Below, piece by piece: positions 7,452 to 16,278 of a DNA stretch of 64,000 nt. The notes under the pieces were generated by a model. The model had not been told where the DNA came from. It saw nothing but the letters and a program-made list of their open reading frames with translations, and ran no database searches. This DNA is from an uncultured Eubacteriales bacterium. Its GTDB lineage: Bacteria > Bacillota > Clostridia > Oscillospirales > Oscillospiraceae. Positions within the stretch are counted from its first letter, which is position 1. Every line of letters begins with the position of its first letter. A program made the position numbers and the translations under genes. The DNA lies in contig UROF01000009.1 in NCBI GenBank assembly GCA_900549475.1, forward strand, positions 31,171-95,170, read 5' to 3'.

Positions 7452-9737
7452 ATGGCATTGAAAGGTCTTGACATCTTTAAGCTTACCCCCAAAACCAACT
7501 GCAAGGACTGCGGTAACCCCACCTGCATGGCCTTCGCCATGAAGGTTGCCTCTGGTGCCCTCCCCATTGAGAAGTGCCCCCACATGTCCGCTGAGGCTCT
7601 GTCCACTCTGTCCGAGGCCACTGCACCTCCGATGAAGACCTTCAAGGTCGGCGAGCTGAGCCTGGGCGGCGAGACCGTCCTCTCCCGTCACGAGAAGACC
7701 CTGGTCTCCAAGACGCTGTACGCTGTGGCCCTGTGCGACTGCATGGACGAGGCCAAGCAGGACGCTGTGATCGCCTCCATCCCCAAGGTGGACTATGAGC
7801 GTATCAGCGAGCGGATGTATGTGGAGATGGTGTTCGTCAACCACAGCGCCGACAAGTCTGCCGATGACTATGTGGCCCTGGTGAACAAGGCCAAGGCTCT
7901 GGGCCGTCCCCTGGTCCTCAGCTGCACCGATGTGGCTGCCGCCAAGGCTGCCGTTGAGGCTCTCAAGGGTACCGATTTCATCCTGGACGGCGCTGACGCC
8001 TCCAACTACGCCGACATGAGCGCTGTGGCCACCGAGGCCAAGGTGCTGCTGGGCGTCCGGGGCGCGAACCTGGAAGAGCTCCACGCCACCGTGGAGAAGC
8101 TGGAAGCTGCCGGCAACAAGAACCTGATCCTGGATGTGGGCACCGCCTCCATCAAGGACGCCTATGCCGGCGCTGTTGAGATCCGCCGGGCTGCTCTGAA
8201 GGACGGCGACCGTTCCTTCGGCTATCCCTCCATCGTCAACGTGGCCGCTCTGGCGGGCGGCAATGCCCACCTGGAGGCTGCTCTGCTGAGCCTGTTCACC
8301 TGCAAGTACGGCTCCATCGTGGTCTGCTCCGAGATGACCTACGCCAAGGCTCTGCCTCTCTACGGCCTGCGTCAGAACATCTTCACCGATCCTCAGAAGC
8401 CCATGAAGGTGGCCCCCGGCATCTATCCCATCAACGGTGCCGACGAGAACAGCCCCTGCTGCCTGACCGTGGACTTCGCTCTGACCTACTTCCTGGTGTC
8501 CGGCGAGCTGGAGCGCTCCAAGATGCCTGTGAACCTGCTGATCACCGACGCCTCCGGTATGTCCGTTCTGACCGCCTGGGCCGCCGGCAAGTTCTCCAGC
8601 TCCTCCATCAAGAAGTTCTTCGATGAGTTCGACATCAACAACAAGATCAAGAGCCGCGCTCTGATCATCCCCGGCAAGGTAGCCGTCATGAAGGGCGAGA
8701 TCCAGGACAAGCTGCCTGACTGGAGCGTCATCGTTGGTACCACTGAGGCTGTCCAGCTGGTGAAGTACCTGCGTGACGAGGAGTGGAAGAAGAGCTACAA
8801 GGCTCCCGCTGCCGACGGCGCCCCCGCCGCTGCTGCCGAGGCCGCTCCCGCCCCCGCTCCCAAGAAGGTCATTCCTGCTCCTCCCATCGTTGTCACCGGC
8901 CCCTACAAGCTGGAGGACAAGGAGGTCAAGTACAAGGGCCACGATCCTGCCAGCAAGCAGTTCGTCACCATCGGCGAGCGGATCCACTGCATCTCCCCCG
9001 CTATCCGCAAGGCTATGGAGACCTACGACGAGGGCCCCATCCTCAAGCGCGCTGCCGAGCAGATCGCTGCCGGTGCTACCTACCTGGATGTGAACATCGG
9101 GCCTGCTGAGTCCAACGGTCCCGAGCTGATGCAGTGGGCGGTCCAGCTGCTGCAGCAGAACTTCAACAACGTGCCTCTGGCTCTGGATACTGCCAACAAG
9201 GCTGCTATCGAGGCCGGTATCAAGGTCTATAACCGCACCAACGGCAAGCCCATCGTCAACTCCGCCGATGCCGGCAGCCGTATCGACAACATCAACCTGG
9301 CCGCCGCCAACGACGCCATCGTCATCGCCCTGTGCTCTGCCGATGGTATCGCCAAGGACAACGAGGAGCGCATGATGCACTGCCACAACATGCTCGAGCG
9401 CGGCCTGAGCCTGGGCATGGAGTCCGACGACCTGTGGTTCGACCCCCTGTTCCTGGTTGTCAAGGGCATGCAGGACAAGCAGATGGACGTGCTCAACGCC
9501 ATCAAGGCCTTCTCCGACGAGGGCCTCAAGTCCACCGGTGGTCTGTCCAACAACTCCAACGGTATGCCCAAGCACATCCGTCCCATCATGGACAGCGCCC
9601 TGGTGGCTATGTGCATGATGCAGGGTCTGACCTCCGCTATCGTCAACCCCTGCGACCTGCGCCTGATGGAGACCATCAAGAGCTGCGACGTCTTCAAGAA
9701 CCACACCCTGTACGCCGACTCCTACCTGGAGATTTAA
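7452..9737 (+). CDS. acsC: Fusion of corrinoid iron-sulfur protein large subunit (AcsC) and methyl-THF methyltransferase (AcsE)
   Basis: One 761-residue frame holds two enzymes. Residues 1-448 are AcsC, with [4Fe-4S] ligands C17, C20, C25 and C42 at the spacing of the Moorella protein, then the TIM barrel and corrinoid-binding domain. Residues about 449-480 form an Ala/Pro-rich linker. Residues about 490-761 match the methyl-THF:corrinoid protein methyltransferase (pterin-binding fold: FVTIGERIHC, YLDVNIGPAE, DTANKAAIEAG, STGGLSNNSNGMP). Well-studied acetogens encode these separately. There is no internal ribosome binding site or Met in the linker, so a true fusion is likely. A terminator follows. 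Confidence 0.93.
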   Translation: MALKGLDIFKLTPKTNCKDCGNPTCMAFAMKVASGALPIEKCPHMSAEALSTLSEATAPPMKTFKVGELSLGGETVLSRHEKTLVSKTLYAVALCDCMDEAKQDAVIASIPKVDYERISERMYVEMVFVNHSADKSADDYVALVNKAKALGRPLVLSCTDVAAAKAAVEALKGTDFILDGADASNYADMSAVATEAKVLLGVRGANLEELHATVEKLEAAGNKNLILDVGTASIKDAYAGAVEIRRAALKDGDRSFGYPSIVNVAALAGGNAHLEAALLSLFTCKYGSIVVCSEMTYAKALPLYGLRQNIFTDPQKPMKVAPGIYPINGADENSPCCLTVDFALTYFLVSGELERSKMPVNLLITDASGMSVLTAWAAGKFSSSSIKKFFDEFDINNKIKSRALIIPGKVAVMKGEIQDKLPDWSVIVGTTEAVQLVKYLRDEEWKKSYKAPAADGAPAAAAEAAPAPAPKKVIPAPPIVVTGPYKLEDKEVKYKGHDPASKQFVTIGERIHCISPAIRKAMETYDEGPILKRAAEQIAAGATYLDVNIGPAESNGPELMQWAVQLLQQNFNNVPLALDTANKAAIEAGIKVYNRTNGKPIVNSADAGSRIDNINLAAANDAIVIALCSADGIAKDNEERMMHCHNMLERGLSLGMESDDLWFDPLFLVVKGMQDKQMDVLNAIKAFSDEGLKSTGGLSNNSNGMPKHIRPIMDSALVAMCMMQGLTSAIVNPCDLRLMETIKSCDVFKNHTLYADSYLEI

Positions 9738-9815
9738 GGCGCTTCGGGCACAAAGCTCTTACCCAACGCAAAAAAGCGGGGGGCAGAGGTTTAAGTCCTC
9801 TCCCCCCAACCAACA

Positions 9816-9851
9816 AGCCGCTGGAATCGTAGGATTCCAGCGGCTTTCTTT
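9816..9851 (+). terminator. Terminator of the metF-acsCE operon
   Basis: AGCCGCTGGAATC-GTAG-GATTCCAGCGGCT (9816-9845) followed by TTCTTT. A second GC-rich hairpin (about 9776-9807, GGGGGGCAGAGG with CCTCTCCCCCC) lies just before it. Confidence 0.85.
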
Positions 9852-9965
9852 ATCTGTGCCTTCCTTCTATTCAAAATCTACTTTTCTAAAAATGTATCCC
9901 CAGGTCAACATTTTGCCTCCTTCGATTGTGTATAAAGCAGAGAGGCAAGAAAGAAGGTGTCCCGG

Positions 9966-10460
9966 ATGGGAAATATTGGGACCGGCGAGGAAATAGCCAC
10001 CCTCTACCGGCGGCATGTAGGCATGGTCTATCAGCTCTGCCTTATGCTGCTGAAAAATGTACCCGATGCAGAAGATGTCACCCAGACTGTCTTTCGCAAG
10101 GTGATAGAGTATGGGAAATCCTTTCGTGATCCGGAGCACGGAAAGGCCTGGCTCATCGTCACTGCCCGAAACGAGTGTAAGAATCAGCTGAAACACTGGT
10201 GGAGGAGAAACCGGGCAAGCGAGGACGCATGGGAACATCTGACCTGGGAACAGCCGGAGGATGGAGCGCTTTGGGAGTATATCCTGTCCCTGCCGGAGAA
10301 ATACCGCATGGTGCTCTATCTCCACTATTACCAAGGGTATACTGCCCTGGAAACAGCGGAGATATTAGGAAAAAATCCCTCTACTGTTCGCACCTGGCTT
10401 GTTCAGGCCAGACAGAAACTGAAAGAGATTTTGGAGGTAGAAGAGTATGGACAAGCGTGA
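9966..10460 (+). CDS. ECF-type RNA polymerase sigma factor
   Basis: A 164-residue sigma-70-family protein. Region 2 (about 10-75) has YRRHVGMVYQLCLMLLKNVPDAEDVTQTVF. Region 4 (about 100-155) has LPEKYRMVLYLHYYQGYTALETAEILGKNPSTVRTWLVQARQKL, an HTH. AGAAGG lies about 8 nt before the ATG at 9966; a GTG at 9957 overlaps it. The stop overlaps the next gene's start by 14 bp, indicating translational coupling to an anti-sigma-like partner. Sequence around 9904-9935 could hold its own ECF-type promoter, but I cannot define it. Codon use is visibly more AT-rich than the acs genes. Confidence 0.92.
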   Translation: MGNIGTGEEIATLYRRHVGMVYQLCLMLLKNVPDAEDVTQTVFRKVIEYGKSFRDPEHGKAWLIVTARNECKNQLKHWWRRNRASEDAWEHLTWEQPEDGALWEYILSLPEKYRMVLYLHYYQGYTALETAEILGKNPSTVRTWLVQARQKLKEILEVEEYGQA

Positions 10461-11544
10461 ATTCAAGCGTGTTTTAGACCAAGTGAAGCCCACGGCGGAG
10501 CAGGAGCAGGCCATGCTGGACCGCCTCCTGACAGAGCAAAAGGAGGTAAAACCGATGCATTGTATGAAAAAGATGACCGCCGCCATGGCAGCGGCAGCCC
10601 TGTTGCTGATGGCCTGTGCCTTTACCGTGGCTACAGGGTTGGATCAGCGGATCCTGGCCTATTTCGGAGGAACGCAGGAGGATGCCCAGCTGTTGGCCCC
10701 TGGGTTCATGGCAGTGGATCTGACTTCCACAGCAGAGAACGGAGAGACAGTCCATATTTCTCAGGTCTATTCCGACCACAGAAGTGTGGCGATTGTTGGC
10801 GAGCTGACGGTATCGGATGGAACTGTACTGAATCAGGATGCTTACCGCTTTGACGACTGGCATCTTCGTCCAAAAGGGACAGACGGAAACGAACCCGATG
10901 GCGGCTATGGAAGTTATGGAACCTATGGAGGAGCCGAGATATGGACAGATGATGACCCGGACGACAACGCCCTGTCTTTCTTACTGGTCTATCATTATAC
11001 AGCCGGCAATTTTGATTCAGACTCAGCAGAGTTGACCTGGGCCAATGAAATCCAATGTTTTGAACTGACCTTGGGAAACCTGAAGGGATGCGCTGAAGGA
11101 GAAGCATGGTCGTCGGCACCTGTGCTGGCGCCAGGAGAGTGGACCTTTACCATCCCGCTGTCCGGAAAAGACTTTGGTTGGACCCTCAAGCCGGAGCAGA
11201 CCATCCAGCTGGCGGAGGAGACGGTTACCGTAGAGGAGATCTATCTCTCCCCTGTGGGCCTGTCGGTCCGGTTGGCCAATGAAAGCGGGAATCTGAACAG
11301 TCTCATGAAAAACTGGGAAGATCAGGAGAACAGCGGAAACCCCTGGGGTTCCAGCGTAGTCTTACACGATCAAAACGGCCGGACAATCGAAGGAAGTATG
11401 CCGTATTCCAAATATTCCCCCTATACGGGAGAAATGCTCTTGACCTTTGACGAGATCTATGATCCCGCTCAATTTCAGGGCGGTACGGTCATGATCATGG
11501 GGCAGAGCTTCTCCCTGGATGATCTCCAGCCTGTGGCGGATTAA
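10447..11544 (+). CDS. DUF4179-type membrane protein, probable anti-sigma factor
   Basis: A 365-residue protein: a short cytoplasmic N-terminus (1-40, including DQVKPTAEQEQAMLDRLL), one membrane helix (about 44-62, AAMAAAALLLMACAFTVA), and a large extracytoplasmic domain of DUF4179/DUF5643 character. This layout and the 14-bp overlap with the ECF sigma gene are typical of membrane anti-sigma or sigma-signalling partners in Firmicutes. The signal sensed is unknown. The only cysteines near the membrane are C39 and C57. Confidence 0.8.
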   Translation: MDKREFKRVLDQVKPTAEQEQAMLDRLLTEQKEVKPMHCMKKMTAAMAAAALLLMACAFTVATGLDQRILAYFGGTQEDAQLLAPGFMAVDLTSTAENGETVHISQVYSDHRSVAIVGELTVSDGTVLNQDAYRFDDWHLRPKGTDGNEPDGGYGSYGTYGGAEIWTDDDPDDNALSFLLVYHYTAGNFDSDSAELTWANEIQCFELTLGNLKGCAEGEAWSSAPVLAPGEWTFTIPLSGKDFGWTLKPEQTIQLAEETVTVEEIYLSPVGLSVRLANESGNLNSLMKNWEDQENSGNPWGSSVVLHDQNGRTIEGSMPYSKYSPYTGEMLLTFDEIYDPAQFQGGTVMIMGQSFSLDDLQPVAD

Positions 11545-11563
11545 ACGCTCTCTTTCCAAAAGC

Positions 11564-11601
11564 AAAAACCGGAGGAATCGTTTGGATTCCTCCGGTTTTT
11601 T
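11564..11601 (+). terminator. Terminator of the sigma/anti-sigma pair
   Basis: AAAAACCGGAGGAATC-GTTTG-GATTCCTCCGGTTTTT with a T-run at 11596-11601. It resembles the terminator at 9816-9851: both have GGAATC/GATTCC at the loop end. Confidence 0.88.
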
Positions 11602-11643
11602 ATGCTCTGAATGGGAAACAGTACCGTTTTCAGGAAAAGGAGC

Positions 11644-11868
11644 TCAGTCGCCGGGGCCGGTGTAGATCACCTTGCCCAGGTTCCAGGAGAGAGCCACCTT
11701 CTCCGCCATCTCCCGCCGCTCCTCCTCGGAGTGGTAGGCCATCTCCACGGTACGGCAGCCGCAGTCCAGGCACTGGACGTACACCAGCCAGCCGCCCTCC
11801 TCCTCCAGGGCTCCCGTCCCCCGGCAGAGGGGGCAGTCCTGCAGGGCAATATCATGTATATTCTCCAT
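11644..11868 (-). CDS. Lar-like zinc-ribbon protein
   Basis: A 74-residue protein with CPLC (about residues 12-15) and CLDC (about 32-35) knuckles and a C-terminal WNLG motif. This pattern matches Lar-family restriction-alleviation-like proteins (CPFCGG...C..C...WN). The ATG at 11868 follows CGGAGG by 7 nt. It has its own consensus promoter and no operon partner. Most chromosomal homologues of this size have unknown function, so the restriction-alleviation name is a family label only. Confidence 0.72.
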   Translation of the reverse strand: MENIHDIALQDCPLCRGTGALEEEGGWLVYVQCLDCGCRTVEMAYHSEEERREMAEKVALSWNLGKVIYTGPGD

Positions 11869-11903
11869 GGTCAATCCTCCGGTGTGGAAAAATCATCGCT
11901 CTT

Positions 11904-11932
11904 ACTATACCGTCCGGCGGCAGTATTGTCAA
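11904..11932 (-). promoter_or_regulatory. Promoter of the Lar-like gene
   Basis: Minus strand: TTGACA (11927-11932), 17-nt spacer, TATAGT (11904-11909), 36 nt upstream of the ATG. Confidence 0.85.
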
Positions 11933-11967
11933 TGGCAGGGTCCTGGGAATCTGCCGTCCGGTGCCAT

Positions 11968-13338
11968 TTACTCCGCCGGTGCCAGCTTTGCTCCAGCTGC
12001 AGCCATCTCCTCCGCTGTCAGCTCCCAGTCACATTCCATGGTCACCAGCCGGCCGGGGTAGCTCAGGAGGTAATCCCCCGTGGGCTCCCCGTTCTCCCCG
12101 CCGGCATACCGCTGCCAGGCGGCCTGGGCTCCAAAGAGACCGGGGTCTATCTCCTTATAAATATAGTAAGGTGTGATCACCGTCCCGTCGTCGGTAAAGC
12201 CCTCCCAGTCGTCCCGCTCGTGGAGGAGCTGCCGCAGGCAGAAGTCGTAGACCCCCGGCAGATGCACATCCACGATCCTGGTTCGCATCTCCGGCAGCCG
12301 GATAGTCTCCTCCGGGTGGGCCTCCTCCGTAAAATCCCGGACCTTCAGGAACACTGAGGACTCCACATGGCTGCGGACCACGTACCGGGGGTCCTCCTCA
12401 CCGGTGAGATCCGCGATGGTGAGGAGGGGCTCGATATCCGCCGACAGGGAAAAGTCTCCATTTCTCGCCAGGCTGATCGTGGTATAGGAGATCCCCACCG
12501 TCAGCGCCACTGCCAGAAGCACATCCACGGCGATGGTAGCCGCCCGATTGCGGTTCCGGGAGACCTTACGGCTTTTGAGAAAGTCCTTGGTGCCGTTTAC
12601 CGCCAGGAACAGCACCACGAAACCAAGGATCATGATGCCAGTGAGGAGCCGCAGCCCCGGCAGCCGGGCAGCAGCAAAGAAGTAGACCACTCCCACCACC
12701 ACCAGGGCCATCACCACCTGCATGATCCGGTGGCAGCCGTGGGTAGGGACGAACTCCCCCCGTTGCGCCGCCTGCCTGGCCTTCCGCCGCCAGATAAGGT
12801 AGGTGATAAGATCCGCCACGGACCACACCATGAGGCCCAGCCAGCACAGGCCGGTAAAGAGGCTTGTGGGACTGGCCAGCAGATCGATGGGCTCATATAC
12901 AAGGCTGTAGCACCAGGAACCGCCCATCCAGAAGCCCAGGAGCAGCAGGAAGATCTGGGCGGGCAGCATCCGCTTTACCTCCCGGCCCACCATCTGGATC
13001 TCCAGGGCCGGGTCCGTGTCGATGGGGGTGGGGTCCTCCTGGTCGTTATAAAACACCTGCATGGACCCGAACTCCGCCGCCAGATGCCAGCCGGTGTGGG
13101 CGCAGAAGTCGTGGAAGGTCTGGACCTCCTCGGTAGGTTCCGGGTCATAGGCCGAAGCCCGATGACAGTAGGAGACGGTGAAGTGTAGCGCCTTGGGCTC
13201 GATCCGCCGGTACCGCCAGCCCAGGGCGGATATTTTATCCAGCAGCCAGCCCTTCCGGGCCATCTTCTCCAGGTGCTGTTCCATCCCCGTCAGATCGTAT
13301 GTGGAAAAGGGGATCAACTGGTGCTTTGTGTTTTTCAT
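11968..13338 (-). CDS. DUF2812-domain membrane protein
   Basis: A 456-residue protein. The N-terminal DUF2812 region (about 5-125) includes LEKMARKGWLLDKI and GWRYRRIEPK. A block with about four to five membrane helices (about 150-290) follows, then an extracytoplasmic C-terminal domain (about 310-456). It overlaps the upstream PadR gene by 4 bp (ATGA), the usual PadR-DUF2812 pairing in Firmicutes, so its level is probably set by that repressor. Biochemical role unknown. Confidence 0.8.
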   Translation of the reverse strand: MKNTKHQLIPFSTYDLTGMEQHLEKMARKGWLLDKISALGWRYRRIEPKALHFTVSYCHRASAYDPEPTEEVQTFHDFCAHTGWHLAAEFGSMQVFYNDQEDPTPIDTDPALEIQMVGREVKRMLPAQIFLLLLGFWMGGSWCYSLVYEPIDLLASPTSLFTGLCWLGLMVWSVADLITYLIWRRKARQAAQRGEFVPTHGCHRIMQVVMALVVVGVVYFFAAARLPGLRLLTGIMILGFVVLFLAVNGTKDFLKSRKVSRNRNRAATIAVDVLLAVALTVGISYTTISLARNGDFSLSADIEPLLTIADLTGEEDPRYVVRSHVESSVFLKVRDFTEEAHPEETIRLPEMRTRIVDVHLPGVYDFCLRQLLHERDDWEGFTDDGTVITPYYIYKEIDPGLFGAQAAWQRYAGGENGEPTGDYLLSYPGRLVTMECDWELTAEEMAAAGAKLAPAE

Positions 13339-13658
13339 CGGGAAACCTCCTCTCCCATGATCCGGCGGTAATCCGCCCCCTGGGCGCAGATGCGCTGGTA
13401 CTCCTCCTCCAGCCGCTGCCGCCCCTCGTCGGTGAGCACATAGCTGCGGCGGCGGCCCTCACACCGGGTCTCCCGGATCATTCCCGCGTCCAAAAACTGC
13501 TCCAGGAGGTTATACAAGGTGCCGGAGCCCACCCGCACCCGGCCGTCGGTCATGGCGGGGATCTGGTCCATGATATCCATGCCGCAGCACTCCCGGCTGA
13601 GACACAGAAGAATGTAATACATCTGCTCCGTCAAGGTCTGAAATTTAGCTCTGGGCAC
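13335..13658 (-). CDS. PadR-family transcriptional repressor
   Basis: A 107-residue winged-helix regulator: (M)PRAKFQTLTEQMYYILLCLSR, then GSGTLYNLLEQFLDAGMI (recognition helix and wing) and RRSYVLTDEGRQRL. The GTG at 13658 is preferred because GGGAGG lies 8 nt upstream and this gives the usual short PadR length. Longer in-frame starts would run into the promoter and operators. It is translationally coupled to the DUF2812 gene and probably autoregulated through the two 19-bp repeats upstream. Confidence 0.9.
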   Translation of the reverse strand: MPRAKFQTLTEQMYYILLCLSRECCGMDIMDQIPAMTDGRVRVGSGTLYNLLEQFLDAGMIRETRCEGRRRSYVLTDEGRQRLEEEYQRICAQGADYRRIMGEEVSR

Positions 13659-13672
13659 GGTGGCCGCCTCCC

Positions 13673-13730
13673 ATTCTCGAATATCGATATTACTTGCCTG
13701 CATTATATTCTCGAATATCGACATTGTCAA
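13673..13730 (-). promoter_or_regulatory. padR promoter with two 19-bp operators
   Basis: Minus strand: TTGACA (13725-13730), 17-nt spacer, TATAAT (13702-13707). The 19-bp motif ATTCTCGAATATCGAYATT occurs at 13673-13691 and 13707-13725 (one mismatch, 34 bp apart). Its core TCGAATATCGA is a near-palindrome. One copy fills the promoter spacer, the other lies between -10 and the ribosome binding site. Confidence 0.85.
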
Positions 13731-13889
13731 GATGCCTTGGAGATTTTTTCTCCGGCGCCCCTCGGGAAAGGGGCGCATCCTTGGCAGAGACAGCGAAGCT
13801 TCTTTGTATCCGACGGCATCTCCGGCAAGGCCGCTGCCGATCCCCCCGGGCGGGATAGAAAATTTTTTCGGCTGCCTCCGGAAAAGCCC

Positions 13890-13918
13890 TATACAAAAAG
13901 CGGTATTTTTGGTATATT
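13890..13918 (+). promoter_or_regulatory. Possible acsB promoter
   Basis: TATACA (13890-13895), 17-nt spacer, TATATT (13913-13918), 55 nt upstream of acsB. The -35 match is moderate. The rest of the 13731-13972 gap holds one GC-rich hairpin near 13755-13775. Confidence 0.5.
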
Positions 13919-13972
13919 GGTACCATCGAGCATGTATCCTAATGGATATGAATTTTGAGGAGGTTGTAACCT

Positions 13973-16102
13973 ATGAGCGCATTGACTGACCTGATCTATG
14001 CCGGTTCCAACGCCGTGGCGGGGCTCACTGAGGGCGCTGTGAACGACGCGATTGCCAAATATGGTGCGGATACCCCTGTGGCTTTCCCCGACACCGCCTA
14101 TTTCTTCCCCACCATCTACGCCGCCACCGGCGTGAAGGTGAAGACGCTGGGGGATCTGCCCGCCTGCGTGGGCGTCCTCAAGAGCCTCATCACCAATCAG
14201 GACGATATCGCTCAGGCCCTCAACGCCGGTCTTGCCACCGCTGTGGGCGCTGAGATCATTGAGGGCCTCAAGTACGTGGGCGGCAGCGACCCCTACGCCG
14301 AGGACTCCGGCATCGGCTTTGTGCCTGACCCCATCATCCGCTCCCTGGGCGTGCCCCTGGTCACCGGCGACATTCCCGGTGTGGCCGTAGTTCTGGGCAA
14401 GGCGGATAACGCCGCTGACGTGGCTGCCGTGGTGAAGGACTATCAGTCCAAGGGTATTATGACCTTCATGATCGGCGACTGCATTGAGCAGGCTGCCGCT
14501 GAGGGCGTAAAGATGGGTCTTGAGTTCCGTGTGGTGCCTCTGGGCCACGACGTTACCAGCGTCATCCATGTGGTCACCGTGGCCATCCGTGCGGCGCTGA
14601 TCTTCGGTAATGTCCAGGCCGGTGATCTGGGTGCCCTTCTCAAGTACACCAAGGACCGCGTCCCCGCCTTTGTCAACACCTTCGGGCCTCTCAATGAAGT
14701 GGTGGTCTCCGCCGGTGCCGGCGCCATCGCCCTGGGCTTCCCCGTCATCGTGGATCAGGACATCGGCGATCTCCAGGTCCCCGGCGCTCTGGAGTATGTG
14801 GGCGACCACACCGAGACCGTCAAGCACTCCCTGGCCCTGCGCAACATCAAGATCAAGGTCAAGGAGCTGCCTATCCCCGTGGCCTTTGCCGCCGCTTTCG
14901 AGGGCGAGATCATCCGCAAGAACGACATGCAGGTGGAGTTCTGGTCCAGCAAGAACGTAACGTGCGAGCTGGTGACCATGCGGGAGATGGACCAGGTGGA
15001 GGATCACAAGATCACCATCGTAGGCCCCGACATCGACAGCGGCGAGGTGGAGTACCCCATCGCCACCTATATCGAGGTAGCCGGCGCCAAGATGCAGAAG
15101 GATTTCGAGTCTGTTATCGAGCGTAAGATCCACGCCTGGTTCAACTACATGGAGGGCGTGATGCACACCGGTCAGCGCAACCAGATCCGCATCCGCATCA
15201 GCAAGGACGCCTTTGCCAAGGGTCTTCGTATGCACCACTTCGGCGAGGTCCTCTACTATATGATCATGGATGAGTTCGACGCCGTTGTGGACAAGTGCCA
15301 GGTCACCCTGGTCACCGATCCTGCCGAGGCCAAGCGCATCCTGGACGAGGAGGCTATGCCCTCCTACAACGCCCGTGACGACCGGCTGGGCTCCCTCACC
15401 GATGAGAGCGTGGATCAGTTCTACACCTGCACCCTCTGCCAGTCCTTCGCTCCCAGCCACTGCTGCGTAGTCACTCCCGAGCGTCTGGGTCTGTGCGGCG
15501 CGGTGAGCTGGCTGGATGCCAAGGCCACCAAGGAGCTCAACGACGCCGGTCCCTGCCAGCCCATCAGCAAGGAGGGCTGCACCGATCCCGTCAAGGGCTA
15601 CTATCCCGACGTGGACCGGATGGTCCACGAGGCCTCTCACGGCGCTCTGGAGCATGTGAGCCTGTACTCCATCATGGAGGACCCCATGACCTCCTGCGGC
15701 TGCTTCGAGTGCATCTGCGGCATCGAGCCCTTCTCCAACGGCCTCATCATCGTCAACCGTGAGTACAAGGGCATGACCCCCACCGGCATGACCTTCGGCG
15801 AGCTGGCCTCCATGACCGGCGGCGGCGTACAGACTCCTGGCTTCATGGGCCATGGCCGCCACTTCATCGCCAGCCACAAGTTTGCCGCCGCTGAGGGCGG
15901 TGTGGCTCGTATCGTCTGGATGCCCAAGGAGCTCAAGGACGACGTAGCCCCCCGGCTCAACGCCACCGCCAAGGAGATGCTGGGCATCGACAACTTCTGC
16001 GACATGATCGGTGACGAGACCATCACCACCGATGCCGAGGAGCTGCTCAGCTTCCTCACCGAAAAGGGTCACCCGGTGCTGAACCTGGAGCCTCTGATGT
16101 AA
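13973..16102 (+). CDS. acsB: Acetyl-CoA synthase subunit of CODH/ACS
   Basis: A 709-residue enzyme that joins CO, a corrinoid-borne methyl group and CoA at a Ni-Ni-[4Fe-4S] A-cluster. Cluster ligands C486, C489, C498 and C508 and the nickel-binding C575-G-C577 all sit exactly 20 residues before the Moorella positions (506/509/518/528 and 595-597). The N-terminal domain that docks CODH is present, so this is the full bacterial form. GGAGG precedes the ATG. It has its own terminator and is separated from acsCE by the 9.9-13.7 kb insert. No CODH gene accompanies it. Confidence 0.96.
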   Translation: MSALTDLIYAGSNAVAGLTEGAVNDAIAKYGADTPVAFPDTAYFFPTIYAATGVKVKTLGDLPACVGVLKSLITNQDDIAQALNAGLATAVGAEIIEGLKYVGGSDPYAEDSGIGFVPDPIIRSLGVPLVTGDIPGVAVVLGKADNAADVAAVVKDYQSKGIMTFMIGDCIEQAAAEGVKMGLEFRVVPLGHDVTSVIHVVTVAIRAALIFGNVQAGDLGALLKYTKDRVPAFVNTFGPLNEVVVSAGAGAIALGFPVIVDQDIGDLQVPGALEYVGDHTETVKHSLALRNIKIKVKELPIPVAFAAAFEGEIIRKNDMQVEFWSSKNVTCELVTMREMDQVEDHKITIVGPDIDSGEVEYPIATYIEVAGAKMQKDFESVIERKIHAWFNYMEGVMHTGQRNQIRIRISKDAFAKGLRMHHFGEVLYYMIMDEFDAVVDKCQVTLVTDPAEAKRILDEEAMPSYNARDDRLGSLTDESVDQFYTCTLCQSFAPSHCCVVTPERLGLCGAVSWLDAKATKELNDAGPCQPISKEGCTDPVKGYYPDVDRMVHEASHGALEHVSLYSIMEDPMTSCGCFECICGIEPFSNGLIIVNREYKGMTPTGMTFGELASMTGGGVQTPGFMGHGRHFIASHKFAAAEGGVARIVWMPKELKDDVAPRLNATAKEMLGIDNFCDMIGDETITTDAEELLSFLTEKGHPVLNLEPLM

Positions 16103-16118
16103 AAATATCCTTCCCTTT

Positions 16119-16147
16119 GGGGGCCGCATCTGCGGCCCCCATTTTTG
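16119..16147 (+). terminator. Terminator of acsB
   Basis: GGGGGCCGCA-TC-TGCGGCCCCC (16119-16140) followed by ATTTTTGG and a further T-run. Confidence 0.88.
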
Positions 16148-16195
16148 GTTTTTTTCCTACTTTCCCAGGATATTGCCAAAAAATTAACACTCTCC

Positions 16196-16224
16196 TTGAC
16201 AAAGCTCCCACCCCCGGATATACT
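16196..16224 (+). promoter_or_regulatory. acsV promoter
   Basis: TTGACA (16196-16201), 17-nt spacer, TATACT (16219-16224), 54 nt upstream of the start codon. Confidence 0.88.
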
Positions 16225-16278
16225 GAATCTAAGTGTGCCCCAACCTTTTTCATACAGACCGGAAAGGAATGTCTGTCT

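Noticed and set aside
7359..9704. 781-codon minus-strand frame opposite acsC-acsE
   Set aside because: Shadow frame; no domain, no promoter, and the opposite strand encodes a well-matched enzyme.
11644..11868. Lar-like gene as evidence of a prophage or restriction-modification locus
   Set aside because: No phage, integrase or restriction genes are near; small chromosomal Lar-like zinc ribbons are common.
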